Source of the DNA: Tachypleus tridentatus
Lineage: Eukaryota; Arthropoda; Merostomata; Xiphosura; Limulidae
Reading direction: 5' to 3'
Length of the DNA stretch: 64,000 nt
Assembly (NCBI RefSeq): GCF_004210375.1
Contig: NC_134825.1
Location: forward strand, 70,361,558-70,425,557
In this document: piece by piece, positions 1 through 11,162 of the stretch
Numbering within the stretch: the first letter of the stretch is position 1
How the letters are laid out: each line of letters starts with the position of its first letter
The notes under the pieces: generated by a model
What the model was told of the DNA's origin: nothing
What the model saw: the letters and a program-made list of their open reading frames with translations, nothing else
The model's database searches: none
Made by a program: the position numbers and the translations under genes

Positions 1-290
1 TGACAGACGCTGAAAGCACTTGTCAAGATACGTTTCCGTCCTAGCGTTTCAAAAGCTTACAAAGCGGAAAAAACATACAACGTTGTCTCACTTCACTTGT
101 TTAACGGCAATATGTCACGGCAGTTCCGTACCTGGAGTCGCGCCTTAACGTCAATGATGTATTCGTATCGTGTTACAGTGATGTGGGGAATATTGTACAC
201 GTCCCCGTACACTTTTCAAACGGTGACTGGAAGACCAAATACGTTTGGTAACAGAGTGACAAGTATACAAGAAACCTGAATTCAAAATTT
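1..290. other. Unassigned sequence, no gene seen
   Basis: Window start up to the first minisatellite. A 60-codon open frame on the + strand (97-279) has no recognisable domain and low-complexity composition. I do not support it as a gene. Confidence 0.4.
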
Positions 291-294
291 ACTT

Positions 295-757
295 TTTCAT
301 TACACTTTTAAGAGAAGTCATAATTTATACATCATTTTCATTACACTTTTAAGAGAAGAGTCATAATCTATACATACTTTTCATTACATTTTTAAGAGAA
401 GAGTCATAATCTATACATAATTTTCATTACATTTTTAAGAGAAGAGTCATAATCTATACATCATTTTCATTACATTTTTAAGAGAAGAGTCATAATCTAT
501 ACATAATTTTCATTACATTTTTAAGAGAAGAGTCATAATCTATACATAATTTTCATTACATTTTTAAGAGAAGAGTCATAATCTATACATAATTTTCATT
601 GCATTTTTAAGAGAAGAGTCATAATCTATACATCATTTTCATTACATTTTTAAGAGAAGAGTCATAATCTATACATCATTTTCATTACATTTTTAGGAGA
701 AGTCAAAACCTATACATCATTTTCATTACATTTTTAAGAGAAGAGTCATAATCTACA
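295..757. repeat. Minisatellite, ~43 bp unit, about 11 copies
   Basis: Tandem array whose unit contains CATTACATTTTTAAGAGAAG followed by AGTCATAATCTATACAT. Successive TAAGAGAAG motifs are 43 bp apart (for example 437 and 480). Early copies lack the second AGAG, and later copies differ by single substitutions (TAATTT versus TCATTT). One late copy is changed to TTAGGAGAAGTCAAAACC. Confidence 0.93.
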
Positions 758-779
758 CATATATAAGCACAAATGTCTC

Positions 780-1860
780 TCTCTCTGTAGGTCTGTTTTC
801 TATCAAAGGCCAAATAATTAAAGCTACAAACTTTAGATTGAAGTACAGATACAGTTATCTGCGGAAAGAAACATGGTCTATGTGGCCGCACTCTCTGGGC
901 TGTTTATAGCCGCAAATTATGTCAGAGTGACCAATATAGCAATTTTTTGACAAACAAGACGACCAACTGGTCTCAAGTTGAAAATGCCAGATTAATTAGG
1001 TAACGTGTGATCAAGTGGACTATTATTTACTTCTCTGTGTAAGAACTTCTCCTAATTGCCCTACCCATGATCAATTACATGTTAAAACTATTCGAGGATC
1101 CTTCCTTTGTGCTCTTTCTTTCCTTCTCTATTTTTTTTTACATACAAGCTTATTTTCTAACTCCCCTTAATTAAAAAAAGACTGGTGTTTTTCTCGAGAC
1201 ACGCGCCAACCTTTTTCCACTAATTGAGCTCGCTTCAGCTACATATTTTGTTTTGCTTGCGTGAACTCGCAAGAATCAGCTATACAATGACTTTACAAAA
1301 ATGTTTGGTATCAGTAATATTTAATTAATGTTGTGTTGCAACAAGAAGAGAGTAAATAAATTATTCAATAAATGGAACAAAAATAAAGTTAAAATATGTT
1401 GCAAAGAACACTTTGACCACACAGTAGAAGCCAGGACACCAAAAGTTTAGGAATTTTGTTTTGAAAATTTGAAATGTCTTTCAAAGAACATGCGACAAGC
1501 AAGAGCAATGCACTAGGTTTGTTTTGTTTAAAATACATTAAGAAAAAATTAATTTTTCATACATTGTTATTTTTATTGATTTTAATCAAAATATATAGTT
1601 GAGTAAGAAAGTTCACAATTAATATGGCGGATTGAATCAAAACAATTCAGAGTATTTAAAGCCATTTTCATCCCATCACTGCTTGATTCTCTGCTGGTAA
1701 TAAATAACACAGCAGTAATCAGCAACACTTTAATAAAATGAAAGGTAACAACTAAGATGTTTAGTGAAATAAAACTGAGTTTGTTTCCAGGAGAAAGTTT
1801 GCGTCGAAGGTGCAAGTTGAGCAGTACACATTAACCCCATATGTATATTTTGTGTATTAG
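780..1860. other. Non-repetitive AT-rich stretch, no gene seen
   Basis: No coding frame with recognisable content on either strand. Minus-strand frames at 1582-1815 and 1730-1918 are short and resemble nothing I know; the second runs into a SINE fragment. Confidence 0.35.
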
Positions 1861-1863
1861 ATT

Positions 1864-1916
1864 TGGTTTGAATTTCGCGCAAAGCTATACGAAGGTTACC
1901 TGCCCTAACCGTCCAC
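1864..1916 (-). mobile_element. SINE-A tail fragment
   Basis: The stretch GAATTTCGCGCAAAGCTA followed by a degenerate CTAACCGTCC matches the 3' tail of the tRNA-derived SINE that recurs throughout the window. Only about 50 bp remain. Confidence 0.7.
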
Positions 1917-2359
1917 AAGTTAGAAGTAACATACTAAAAAAAACGTAGTGATAGTCCAAATAAATCACGTAATACAAGTTTATACCTTGTTAGAATTACA
2001 GGCTTATACCAACCTCTGAATAAAATTAAATGTTCCTTAATTTTTGTGTTATACTTTATAGAGGTTATAATATTAGGTAAAGACGTTTACAGTAGGTTCA
2101 GAAAAGATTGAGAAATTAATAACTGATTGTTCATTAACAACAACAACAAATTAACATTATGAACAAGAAGGTTAATCCTACCATAAGTTTATACTTTTCC
2201 AAATTATTTATCTTTTAATTTTCCAAATTTCTACGGCATGAAGCACAAATGAACCTATCATAGATACAAACAGATAAATAAAACTATTATTGTATTAATC
2301 TCTAACCGTTAAAACGCAAAAGTAAGAATATCCACAATTAAATTAGGTATTAAGATTAT

Positions 2360-2582
2360 CTGTAGGCTTAGATGTAAAACTTTACTAGGAATCTCTATAG
2401 GTTTAGATGTAAAACTTTAGTATGAAACTCTATAGGTTTAGATGCAAAACTTTAGTAGAAATCTCTATAGGGTTAGATGTAAAACTTTAGTAAGAATCTC
2501 TATAGGTTTATATGTAAAACTTTAGTAAGAATCTTTACAGGTTTATATGTAAAACTTTAGTAGAAGTCTCTGTAGGTTTTAA
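2360..2582. repeat. Minisatellite, ~35 bp unit, about 6 copies
   Basis: Unit is approximately TAGGTTTAGATGTAAAACTT followed by TAGTAAGAATCTCTA. Copies differ by TAGATG/TATATG and AAGAAT/AGAAAT changes. Confidence 0.9.
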
Positions 2583-3340
2583 TTTTCTCTTCATATTTGA
2601 TGCACTCCACATATGGTATTTATACCAATAGATCACTATTTTATTATAAAGTGTAAGAAACAAGAATATTAGTACTGAAAACAGTGACATTTTAACGTGA
2701 TGCTCATAGTTGTATATTACTAAATGAAAAAAACAAAACTTCTTATTTCTTCTTTGGTATAACTCACACGTAGTTCCATCACAGTTATTGCTGATATGTT
2801 CAATAATTATTAGACTATAGCTTAAGACATGACAATGAAAATCTTAAAAAAAGAAGTGGAAATAATATTGTTAGGTTGCTAAAAAAAATGTCAAAATTAT
2901 AGAGGGCAACATTCGTGGGCGAATGCAATAAATTTTTCCCCATGCAACCCCAACGTGGCAAATTTTGACACCAGAAAAATAAAAAATTGTTTATATCACT
3001 GCTTCAGACTTTCAAGAAGCTATCTTTGAACCAAATCCCAAGCTAATTGATTAACACTTTCATGAATAATTCATGAAAACTCCAACCTGTGACATTCTCG
3101 GTGAAAATTTAAGCAAAAGGCAAAAATTACAAAATTGTTTATATCTCTGTTTGGGACTTGCAAAGAGCATCTCTGTACCAAATCCCAAGTACATGGTCAG
3201 AATATGGCAAATCAATTGAGAAAAAATTCTTAAAAATAAGTTTTTGCTACTTTTGACACACTTTTAAAACAATCAAAAATAGGCATTTATAACACTTTTC
3301 TATCAGTGATGTCGAGAAAATCCACTTGTAGAGAAAAATG

Positions 3341-3515
3341 TATATGTAAAAACGGCTCGTTTGGGTTGAGATTTTTGTTTTTACGTAGAGGAGCGAACAA
3401 CGTTTCGACCTTCTTCGGTCATCGTCAGGTTCGACCGAAGAAGGTCGAAATGTTGTTCGCTCCTCTACTAAAAAAAAAAAAAATCTCAACCCAAACGAGC
3501 CGTTTTTACATATAT
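3341..3515. mobile_element. Palindromic Penelope-like (PLE) terminal repeat
   Basis: About 80 bp arms in inverted orientation. The left arm starts TATATGTAAAAACGGCTCG and the right arm ends CGAGCCGTTTTTACATATA. They meet near 3422-3434. The minus strand of the left arm holds a hammerhead-like core: CTGACGA, a stem with GACC/GGTC, then GAAAC and GTTGTT. Metazoan Penelope-like retroelements are known to carry such minimal hammerheads in their flanking repeats. The right arm lacks the CTGANGA half. Confidence 0.65.
3395..3428 (-). ncRNA. Minimal hammerhead ribozyme-like motif
   Basis: Minus strand: CTGACGA (consensus CUGANGA), stem II GACC/GGTC with a GAAGAA loop, then GAAAC, loop GTT, and GTT as a potential GUH cleavage triplet. 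The two-pair stem III (AC/GT) is typical of minimal PLE hammerheads thought to act as dimers. Activity cannot be judged from sequence. Confidence 0.6.
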
Positions 3516-3730
3516 AATACATTTCTATGTTTAGGTATGGGATCTGAAGAAAAGTATCTTTTCACCAAATCCCATGTAAATTGATTAAAATATGGCCGAG
3601 TAATCGACCAAAACACATAAAATGTGCATTTTTTTTTAAGTTTCTTCCCCTCCAAAAAAAATAGACTCAAAACAAACTATTAAACGTTTTGTATATCACT
3701 TTGTTGGGCGCAAGAAAAGTTATATTTTTC

Positions 3731-3790
3731 CATCTGTGCTGTGTCTACCACGGGTATCGAAACCAGGTTTCTACCGTTGTAAGTCCGATA
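3731..3790 (-). mobile_element. SINE-B fragment
   Basis: Contains the family hallmark CGGGTATCGAAACC (tRNA B-box on the minus strand) followed by TTGTAAGTCCG. Truncated at both ends. Confidence 0.75.
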
Positions 3791-3799
3791 GAAACATAA

Positions 3800-4600
3800 T
3801 AATAAGATAGAACACGAAGGAATAAAGGATGAATTTATTACACATTTAGTAAATGCTTCCTATTATATATTACGTTGGTGCTTTATTTTTCACAAAGCAG
3901 AAAAGTTTTCAAATCTATGTTCTATTGTGCTGCCCTCTAGTGGTAATTTGTACACTTGTAAATGGTTTAAGACTTAATTTTGCAACAGACTGAGAATGTC
4001 ATAAATATTATTTTGCTCTTGTTCTTTTTTATAAAGTTATTAACAGTTAAATGAATTTTCCGAATGTGTCTAAGAGAATTTAGTTTTCACTGTCAACGAT
4101 TACGGTTGCGCACATTGATGTGTTTATTTTCAATTACTACAATGGTTTATAATTTATGTTGATAGATATTGTGTTTAACAGGATTTTTAAGTTTTGCTCA
4201 TTATTGTAATACATTGTCTAAAATATTTAATGTTTGTGAATTAAATCTTTAATGAAACATAAAGCATATTCTTATAAATGTATTAATTAATAATGAAACT
4301 TCTCTGCGAAATTACAGAAAGTACTAATATTAACCACTAGATGAAGTTACTAACTAGAAACATCGATTATCGTTTAATTGGTCATGTAATGCTGCTTGAA
4401 GCACGTATGAGGGGCCATTTTCAACAAATGTGGCAATCAAGACTAAATGATGCCTATGTTTTTTTTTCTGCCTGCTCTAGAATCAAACTTTATATTTTAG
4501 TAGACATTGATAAAACTTATTTATTCCCTCAAGGAAACATTTGTTTAAAGTTTTTTGGTGATATCAAAGAAAACACTGGATTTAAATGTGACAAAAATGT
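3800..4600. other. AT-rich stretch, no supported gene
   Basis: An open frame of 108 codons (4341-4667, +) exists. I recognise no domain in it, and its composition is not clearly coding. It may be a remnant of the element upstream of the 5.7 kb pseudogene. Confidence 0.3.
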
Positions 4601-4603
4601 CCA

Positions 4604-5222
4604 TACCGTTACCTGGCAAAAGTGGAGACTACAATTAAAAAGTTGTACAATCTCATATATGACATAAATGGTGGAAGTGTATTTTATATGACTATTAAAA
4701 AAATTATTTCAGGTTTCTAAAAACGGATTAATAATTCTAATTTAGCTTCTGTTAGATAATTTATCCAAGAAAGATATATGGCCCAGGCTCCTGAAATGAG
4801 TGTCTTTACCGTTACCATGGGCAATGTTTCCCAAGAAATGTTCACCAACATCTACAGAGATGGCAGCACTTTAGCTCATACGAAAGACCAGGAAGTACGG
4901 ATCAGCCATATTGGCTCCAAAATCAAAAAGGACTTAGAAGTGAACAAGAATCTGTCAGATAAGTTGCTAAACTAAAGTTGTCTCATAAATACAATTTCTT
5001 TACTGTTACTGCCAAAATATGTGTGAAAACATATAGAATCATTGTAACATATATATATATAATGAGCATTTGTTATTTCCTCAATCAGAAGAGAAATGTA
5101 GGTACCTCATGGCAAAAGGTCATTTAAATATATCTTTAATGGTGTCTTTACCGTTAATAGGGTTTGTCTTTACCGCTACTTTTGTGAGGTAACGGTAAAT
5201 ATGAGATAGTAACAGTATAGAC
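4604..5222. repeat. Cluster of GTCTTTACCGTTAC-type 14-mers
   Basis: Related copies: 4604-4612 (TACCGTTAC), 4802-4815 (GTCTTTACCGTTAC), 4998-5011 (CTTTACTGTTAC), 5143-5156 (GTCTTTACCGTTAA), 5165-5178 (GTCTTTACCGCTAC), and inverted at 5190-5199 (AACGGTAAAT) and 5209-5222 (GTAACAGTATAGAC). They lie just upstream of a mobile-element-like pseudogene. Subterminal protein-binding repeats of that element are one explanation. Confidence 0.55.
4778..4975 (+). CDS. Short ORF of unknown nature (possible element remnant)
   Basis: A 65-codon frame containing YRDGSTLAHTKDQEV and a lysine-rich end. No family is recognised. It overlaps two of the 14-mer repeats, so it may belong to the 5' part of the same decayed element as the 5.7-8.6 kb pseudogene. 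It could equally be chance. Confidence 0.15.
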   Translation: MAQAPEMSVFTVTMGNVSQEMFTNIYRDGSTLAHTKDQEVRISHIGSKIKKDLEVNKNLSDKLLN

Positions 5223-5402
5223 ATGTTAAACTTTGAAGTTAGATACTAAATTAATTCCCCTAAACTTAAATGTTTATGATTCTTATGAACATCATATCAA
5301 TTTCAATAATGGGTAACCTTGACTTATTATTCTTAATTATAGTTAACATCACATGGACAGGCATGTCTTTGTATTCCTAAATAGAGGTTTCTAAATCAGA
5401 TA

Positions 5403-5600
5403 TCAGGATGTTATTTCCCCAATAGCTATTGTCATGTCGTTTGGTCGGGTGGGGAAAATGTTTGTGTCTGGTGAGAAAAAAATCTCAACAGCTCCATTTC
5501 TTCTTCCTTCCATTCCTCTAAATCCATTTAAAGTTTTGTAAGCTTCGTAAATAGCCTGTCTTTTTCCATCTACTGAAACATACCTCAACCCGCCCATAAG
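5403..5600 (-). CDS. Short minus-strand ORF, unknown
   Basis: A 64-codon frame with ordinary protein-like composition, including GGLRYVSVDGKRQ and FFSPDTNIFPTRPND. A TCATCTCAG acceptor-like site sits just upstream on the minus strand. No family is recognised. It could be an exon fragment of a host or element gene, or chance. Confidence 0.2.
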   Translation of the reverse strand, partial: LMGGLRYVSVDGKRQAIYEAYKTLNGFRGMEGRRNGAVEIFFSPDTNIFPTRPNDMTIAIGEITS

Positions 5601-5699
5601 CTGAGATGAAATAGGCCTTTAATTCATTATTCGCCGACAAATAATGTGTTCATGGTGAACAAAGTGAAATTCCACTGTTTTCTATTCCAGTGATGCAAA

Positions 5700-8578
5700 A
5701 TGCCTAAATCAAAAGCAGAAATGATGAGAGTTATGCAGGCTAGAAGGAAGGAAGATGGTGAAGCACATGCTGCTTGTCTGGCACAAGAGAGAGAGAGGTA
5801 AATTAAAATTGTTGATTGGTCCTTTGTATGGTTTCGTTGAAACTGAAAAATCGTAACGCTTCTTTGGCTGATTACACAATATGATAAACATAGTAAGTTT
5901 GATTTAAACTGTTTTGAAACAAATCTATTGGCCAAGATTGTCCAATACCCTATCATTAAAACTGGTACCATTAACCATTGTACAGTGGAACCTCATTAAT
6001 TCACAGTAAGAGGAGTCCAAAACACAGCATTTTAGGTGAAGCATATTTTAAAGTTTTGTACCCTACAAACTGTTTGAAAAGTTGTTGTGAAATTAGTCAA
6101 AACATGTCAACTTTTACTCCTCGTATGAGTGCGGCATCTTTGTGTGCGCACTGACGCCCGGATGTAGAGTGCTTGTATAAGTGAATACTCGTATATAAAA
6201 CACAATAAATTAGCAAATTTCAAGCCTATATAAGCCATTTTGTGTGTATTTGATTGCTTACAAACTTTATTTTTACTTGAATTTTTCAATCATACAAGCA
6301 GTCGACAATCAGGGTGCTGCCTGCTGGCAAAGATGGTGGCTTTCATGGAACAATTTACTTGTAAAATTTTAGTGTCAAAAGCAAAAACCATAAGAAAAAA
6401 ATCACATAAATTATTTAAGCGTAAATTACTGAGGTCTCTCTGTACTTGTGTTCTTATCCTTTTTTTATAGCCATACGACTTGGGCTGAGTCGGAAAGTTT
6501 GGTAGAGTGTACATGTACAATCATTATTCTATCATCAGTGTTAAAGGCATTTCAAACATTATATTTCAGGTATCAGCAACGCAAGGCTCAGGGGAAAATA
6601 AAAATTATACATGGTCTCAGTAAAAGAGAACAGCGGGTGTATGTGGAAACGGGAGAAAAAACACAACGGGCAGCTGTAAAAGTAGAAACAGAGCTTCAGC
6701 CAGATTTTCAAGTCTCTGACCTAACACCTCCTGAAAGTCCTCAAAGTTCTGAGCGTCCTCCATCTTATCAAAATGTAGCGGGAAGAAAGAAGCTATGGAG
6801 AGAGGTAAAGTGTGCTGACAGAAGAATCAGGAGCCAGAAGGAAACAATTAAGAACGTGAGGAATGAACTGAAAAAAAAAGAAAAAAACAAGTAATTATTA
6901 CAACAGCAAACAAATATACCTGAGAACAACACAGGTCTGAACACCAGTGGCACAAATACTCAGGATGCAGATCCATCACCAGCAGATAAAGGTAATATTA
7001 ATGGTTAGATCTAGCAACATGAAAGATATTCAAAAGCAGCTGACATTTGGTTTTGCACTCTCAGATGAAATAAAACAAAAACTCAAGGACAGTGCAATGG
7101 CTAAAAAAAAGAAGAGGTCATTTCGAGGTGTGGTTAAAGGACAGATTCTAAAGAAATATAGATTGATGAAGAAAGCTGAAACAGACCTGGCCATCTCAAG
7201 GAGACAACTAAAGAATAAACAGAATGAGATCAACAGAACACTGTGAAGGATGAGGATGGAATGCTCAACAAGATTCCAACAGCAGTGTCAAAACTTAGGA
7301 ATGACTTTTATCACAGGGATGATGTTACCAGATCTGCTTCTAGAAAGAAAGAAACTATTACTCTGAAAAAAGAGAAGAGACTGAAAAGAGCCCTATGTGA
7401 CACATTAAAAGAACTTGAGGAAGAAATTTCTGGCTGAAAATCCACAGGTTTCCATTTCTTATACTTTCTTTACGAGGCTTCGTCCCTTTTATGTTGTTTG
7501 TCCAAATGTAAATAATAGGAACACCACAGCATGCAAACTGGATACAAATTGTAAATTGCATGTCTTATAGCTGAACCAGCTTGGTGTTATGTAGAGCAGA
7601 AATGTCAATGATATTATCACTTCTATTGTTTGATCAGAACAAATATGTCCTGTATGTATTTAACATGTACCAAATGCAGTGGTAGTATAAGTAACATATA
7701 CGTCACTGGTACAGAAACTGAGTCATTCAGAGAGCCCATCGAATACTACCAGTGGCAAAGTAACTCTGAAGCACTCACTAATATCAAAGGTGAAATCATT
7801 TCAGTAAACATAAATACTGAAGAATTGTTAAAAGACTTAGTGAACAATGTTTGTAACCTGTTTGAATCTCAATTATGAGGGCTGTTGCCACACCAGTACA
7901 GGATATATCATCAGTACCATGAGATTAGAAAGCTTAAAAATGGGTTAGCAAGTGATTAATGTGTATTGCAGATTGGCTTTAGCCAAAATTATGTCGATGC
8001 ATTTTGGAACATCAAAACTTCAGTTAACATTACACACATGCCATGCAACTTTCTGCAGTTCAGTTGTGGGTATATTTACAAAGTGTTACTGTGCTCTGTC
8101 TGAAGATACAAAACATAGGACTGGGTCAGTATGGGCTTACTTAAAACCAGTCTCAAAGACCTCAGAGAAAACGGTGTAAACAAGATTCACTTTGTTTCTG
8201 ATGGACCAACAAGCCAATACAGAAACAAATCTAATTTCTTCCCCCTGGATAACATTCCATTCAGTTTGGGGTTTGAATGTGTGACTAGAACTTTCTTGAA
8301 AGTGGCCATGGACTATTCATGACTTGTTTGAGAAATTACAGGGGAATACCAATGTAAGAATGGATAAGATATCAAATGATGCAATAGCAGATATAGAGCC
8401 ACATTTGAATGTGGTGCTATTAAAATCTATGAAAGGTACTATGAAAGTACATCAAATCTTAGTCAATGAGCCGGGTTCTCTGCACTATCGAACATTATCA
8501 TGTTATTGCAAGGGATCAGGTCATAAATGTGATTGTCATTCCCCCAAAACAGAATCCATGCCCACAATAATAATCTGA
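5700..8578 (+). pseudogene. Pseudogene of an uncharacterised, transposon-like protein family with SDGPxxQYRNK motif
   Basis: A once intron-bearing gene, now broken. Exon 1 (5700-5797) starts MPKSKAEMMRVMQARRKEDG and ends at an AG/GTAAAT donor. A TTTCAG acceptor at 6569 rejoins the frame exactly (phase 2) as YQQRKAQGK. An in-frame TAA at 6892 is followed by open sequence. Coding then shifts frame near 7000, 7240 and 7430, again before 7630, and between 7878 and 7952. Order of recognisable blocks: basic coiled-coil-like N half; NDFYHRDDVTR (about 7290-7330); SYTFFTRLRPFYVV (7457-7500); MHFGTSKLQLTLHT; FVSDGPTSQYRNK (about 8190-8230); MKGTMKVHQI (about 8430); and a Cys-rich end. I recall this architecture from multi-copy uncharacterised arthropod and fish genes; function is unknown. 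About 2.9 kb with at least one stop and several frameshifts means no intact product. Confidence 0.7.
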
Positions 8579-8589
8579 GGGTGTAGCAA

Positions 8590-9540
8590 ATAAATCTTTT
8601 TGGAAGAAGATTAGCTGAAGGTTGTGATGTAGAAATTCTTGATCTTGAGGCCCTCTCACCTGATGAAAAAAAAAAAGAGTACCTTCTATGGAAGGTTTGG
8701 AAATTCAAAAACAAACAAACAAAACCAACCTTAAATGTTTGTGAATCTTCTCCTATCCCATTCTTCTGTGTCATTTAACTGTATGCGACTTGAAGACACA
8801 GACATAAATCTTAATGTCGTGAAGTTAAATATATGTTATTATCAATATTTTCGTACTCCATTCCTTTATTTGACTTAAAGAATTCGTCAGGAAACAGAAA
8901 ATATTCTGTCTTCATTTCGTGATATAAAACAAAAATGTTCCATTTCTACCTCTTCAGAGGTGCCTAGTGGTCCAAGGCTCGACAGTTTTCATTGATGTTT
9001 GGTAGAATAAGATTTTCACAATCACTTCAAGGGCAATACGAAACAACTCATAATTGTTTGATTTCTAAATATTAATTTCAAAGGCGGTATTATTTATCTG
9101 GAACTTTATCAGAAAACAAAATGTGTTAGAACTTGATCGAAATTCATTGACTGTTTTAACTCAGTTGCTTATGTGCTCGTGAAGATACTAATGTCAAAAG
9201 AACAAACAGAAATTACTCGATGTGTGTGACTATCGCTTTACTGTATGTTTTATATTGCTGCCATCTATTGCACAATATAAATTCACAAAAAAGACAAAAA
9301 CAACACTCGAGGTAATGTACACCAATACGAAATTTAAACATCAAAACCAATATGGTACAGATCTTTTAGGACATACATAGAAAACATAGCAGTTATGAAG
9401 CATTTATAAAGAAATGTGTTAAATTTTGGCCACGAAAAGTTAAATTAAAGGTGAATCGCGTATCAAACCTGATTGAATACGACTGATAGTTTAACATTTA
9501 CATTAAATACAGTGGGTTTGGACCTCTAATTAACATTTAG
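8590..9540. other. Stretch with no gene seen
   Basis: The first 130 bp may be the decayed tail of the preceding pseudogene, with a poly-A run near 8670. The remainder is AT-rich, without long frames or recognisable repeats. Confidence 0.35.
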
Positions 9541-9549
9541 CCGTAATTA

Positions 9550-10014
9550 CACTGCACAACAGTTTTTTGCTTCTTGCACACTGTTGGGTGTTTCTTATAG
9601 ATTTTTGGCTGCTGATCACGAAAATCACACTCAAATTTGCCCATCACGTACCGTTTCATCGAAATATTCAGTTTCACTAGGACATTGCTACAATGGAAAA
9701 ATGATATCAGGGCAACTGGAATCTGTCTATGCTTGCTTATTACTGTTGGACACTGCAACGTGATGCACCGGACATTGAATACAAACGAAAATCATGAGCA
9801 AAACACTTTTAATTATGTTGAACTTAATAGCGTATTAGAAATATAAACGCAATTAAATACGTTATTGCCGGTAAACAGTTAACTGTCTATTTCTCAGAGT
9901 TCCTACATGATGAAGCAAAACCAAAACTACATTTGTGCATACCCACCAGATACCTGTCACAATCAGCAAAAATTTTTCAGGAAGCAAAACTTTAAAAAAA
10001 ATTGTTGTGCAGTG
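9550..10014 (-). mobile_element. MITE copy 1 (465 bp, TIR CACTGCACAAC)
   Basis: Begins CACTGCACAAC and ends GTTGTGCAGTG, perfect inverted termini. The interior matches the element at 23817-24273 in opposite orientation along its whole length. Minus strand 9537-9758 retains a ~70-codon frame also open in copy 2 (shared KRYVMGKFECDFRDQQPKIY). No transposase is recognised, so it is annotated as non-autonomous. Confidence 0.85.
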
Positions 10015-10025
10015 ATATTACTATA

Positions 10026-10144
10026 TTTGTTTGTTTATTGTTAAGTACAATGTACACAATGGGCTGTATGTGCTGTGCTCACCCCTGGTGTCAAAACCCG
10101 ATTTTAGCGTTATTAAGCCTTTAGATTTGCCACTTAGGGGCGGT
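10026..10144 (-). mobile_element. SINE-B copy
   Basis: Tail TTAAGTACAA...CACAATGGGCT, then a degenerate B-box (TCAAAACCCG), then a head remnant GCCACTTAGGGG. The head end coincides with the start of the 71 bp segment repeated at 38612. Confidence 0.7.
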
Positions 10145-10199
10145 CACTTATGAGATTGTAATATTTAAAGCTTTAAAAGAACAGTTTTATGTTGTAAGT
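10129..10199. repeat. 71 bp segment identical to 38612-38682 (copy 1)
   Basis: Begins GCCACTTAGGGGCGGTCACT and ends TTATGTTGTAAGT. By eye no difference from the second copy 28 kb away. Both copies stand immediately beside a minus-oriented SINE-A. Confidence 0.9.
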
Positions 10200-10215
10200 A
10201 ACTACTTCTCTCATA

Positions 10216-10492
10216 CTTTTTTTTTGTTTTTGAACTTCGCGCAAAGCTACAAGAGGACTATCTGCATTAGCCGTCCCTAATTTAGCAGCCTAAGACTAGA
10301 GAGAAGGCAGCTATTCATCACCACCTACCGCCAACTCTTTTGCTACTCTTTTTCCGACGAATAGTGGGATTGACCGTCACATTATAACGCCCCCACGGCT
10401 GAAAGAGCGAGCATGTTTAGTGTGACGAGAATTTGAACCCGCGACCCTCGAATTACGTGTCGAGTGTCTCAACCACCTGGCCATGCCGGGCC
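10216..10492 (-). mobile_element. SINE-A, full length, 9 bp target duplication
   Basis: tRNA-derived SINE read on the minus strand: head GGCCCGGCATGGCCAGG, B-box region at GAATTTGAACCCGCGACC, then the conserved body and the CGCGCAAAGC tail with an A-rich end. Flanked by TCTCTCATA at 10207-10215 and 10493-10501, a clean target-site duplication. Confidence 0.93.
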
Positions 10493-10509
10493 TCTCTCAT
10501 ATGAATATG

Positions 10510-11085
10510 ATGGTTATTTTGAAGTTGGTGGCTGTACTGGATGAAAATCAGGTGGATATACATTTACAAAATGATCATTAAGCATTTAACTAAGACTATG
10601 AAATGTTTCATGCCTTCAAACCATTATTTACAATTTTCTCAATATCTGCGCCGTATTGTGAGGAAATTAATTTTGAAATTAATCAACCCTTGTAAGTCTA
10701 AATAAATTAATAATGAAGAATATAACCAAATAAAGTTTTCGACTTGTGATAACGTTCATGCTACTTTGTGTTACTGTGTTTCTTTATTTTCACTTTTAAC
10801 ACAAATTATGTAAAGGCTATCTACGTATAATCATCTCTAAACTAGAGAGGAAATAAAGCACGACAGTCTTTTCGACACTTACCAGCTACAAACGGAATTA
10901 TTTTGTCAAATTATCAATTATTTTCCATAATACAATCATTCGGAACTATAACAATTATAACAAATTTTATAATTATTCTCTTAGTTAACTTTACTCTTAC
11001 ATTTTCATTTAGTTGAAAGTTTCGGGCTACGTAACAGAAATTCCATGGTTTGTTTTCCTTTAAAAGAAATCGATTCCGCACTTTG
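10510..11085. other. AT-rich stretch, no gene seen
   Basis: No long frame, tandem repeat or recognisable element on either strand. Confidence 0.35.
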
Positions 11086-11087
11086 GA

Positions 11088-11162
11088 GCCACGCGTGCGT
11101 TATAATAGTGACGGCTAGTGCAGATAGCCCTCTTGTACCTTTACGCGAAATTAAAACAAATC
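11088..11162 (+). mobile_element. SINE-A fragment with internal deletion
   Basis: GTTATAATAGTGACGGCTAG joins mid-body directly to the 3' body, followed by CAGATAGCCC and ACGCGAAATTAAAAC. The middle of the element is missing. Confidence 0.7.

Larger units (their letters stand above)
2930..3730. repeat. Internally repetitive element, diverged ~150-170 bp subrepeats
   Basis: Related blocks recur near 2980, 3128, 3530 and 3675. Each has AAAATTGTTTATATC, then a clause about 30 bp on resembling ACCAAATCCCAAG and an AT-rich end. The palindromic Penelope-type insertion at about 3341-3515 interrupts the series. Class unknown; it may be a degenerate satellite-like repeat. Confidence 0.5.

Noticed and set aside
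295-757. CRISPR-like regular array
   Set aside because: Units are directly adjacent tandem copies without unique spacers, and the organism is eukaryotic; it is a minisatellite.
3306-3584. Overlapping frames of 92 (+) and 91 (-) codons with shared words on opposite strands
   Set aside because: The shared words arise because the DNA is palindromic; neither is coding.
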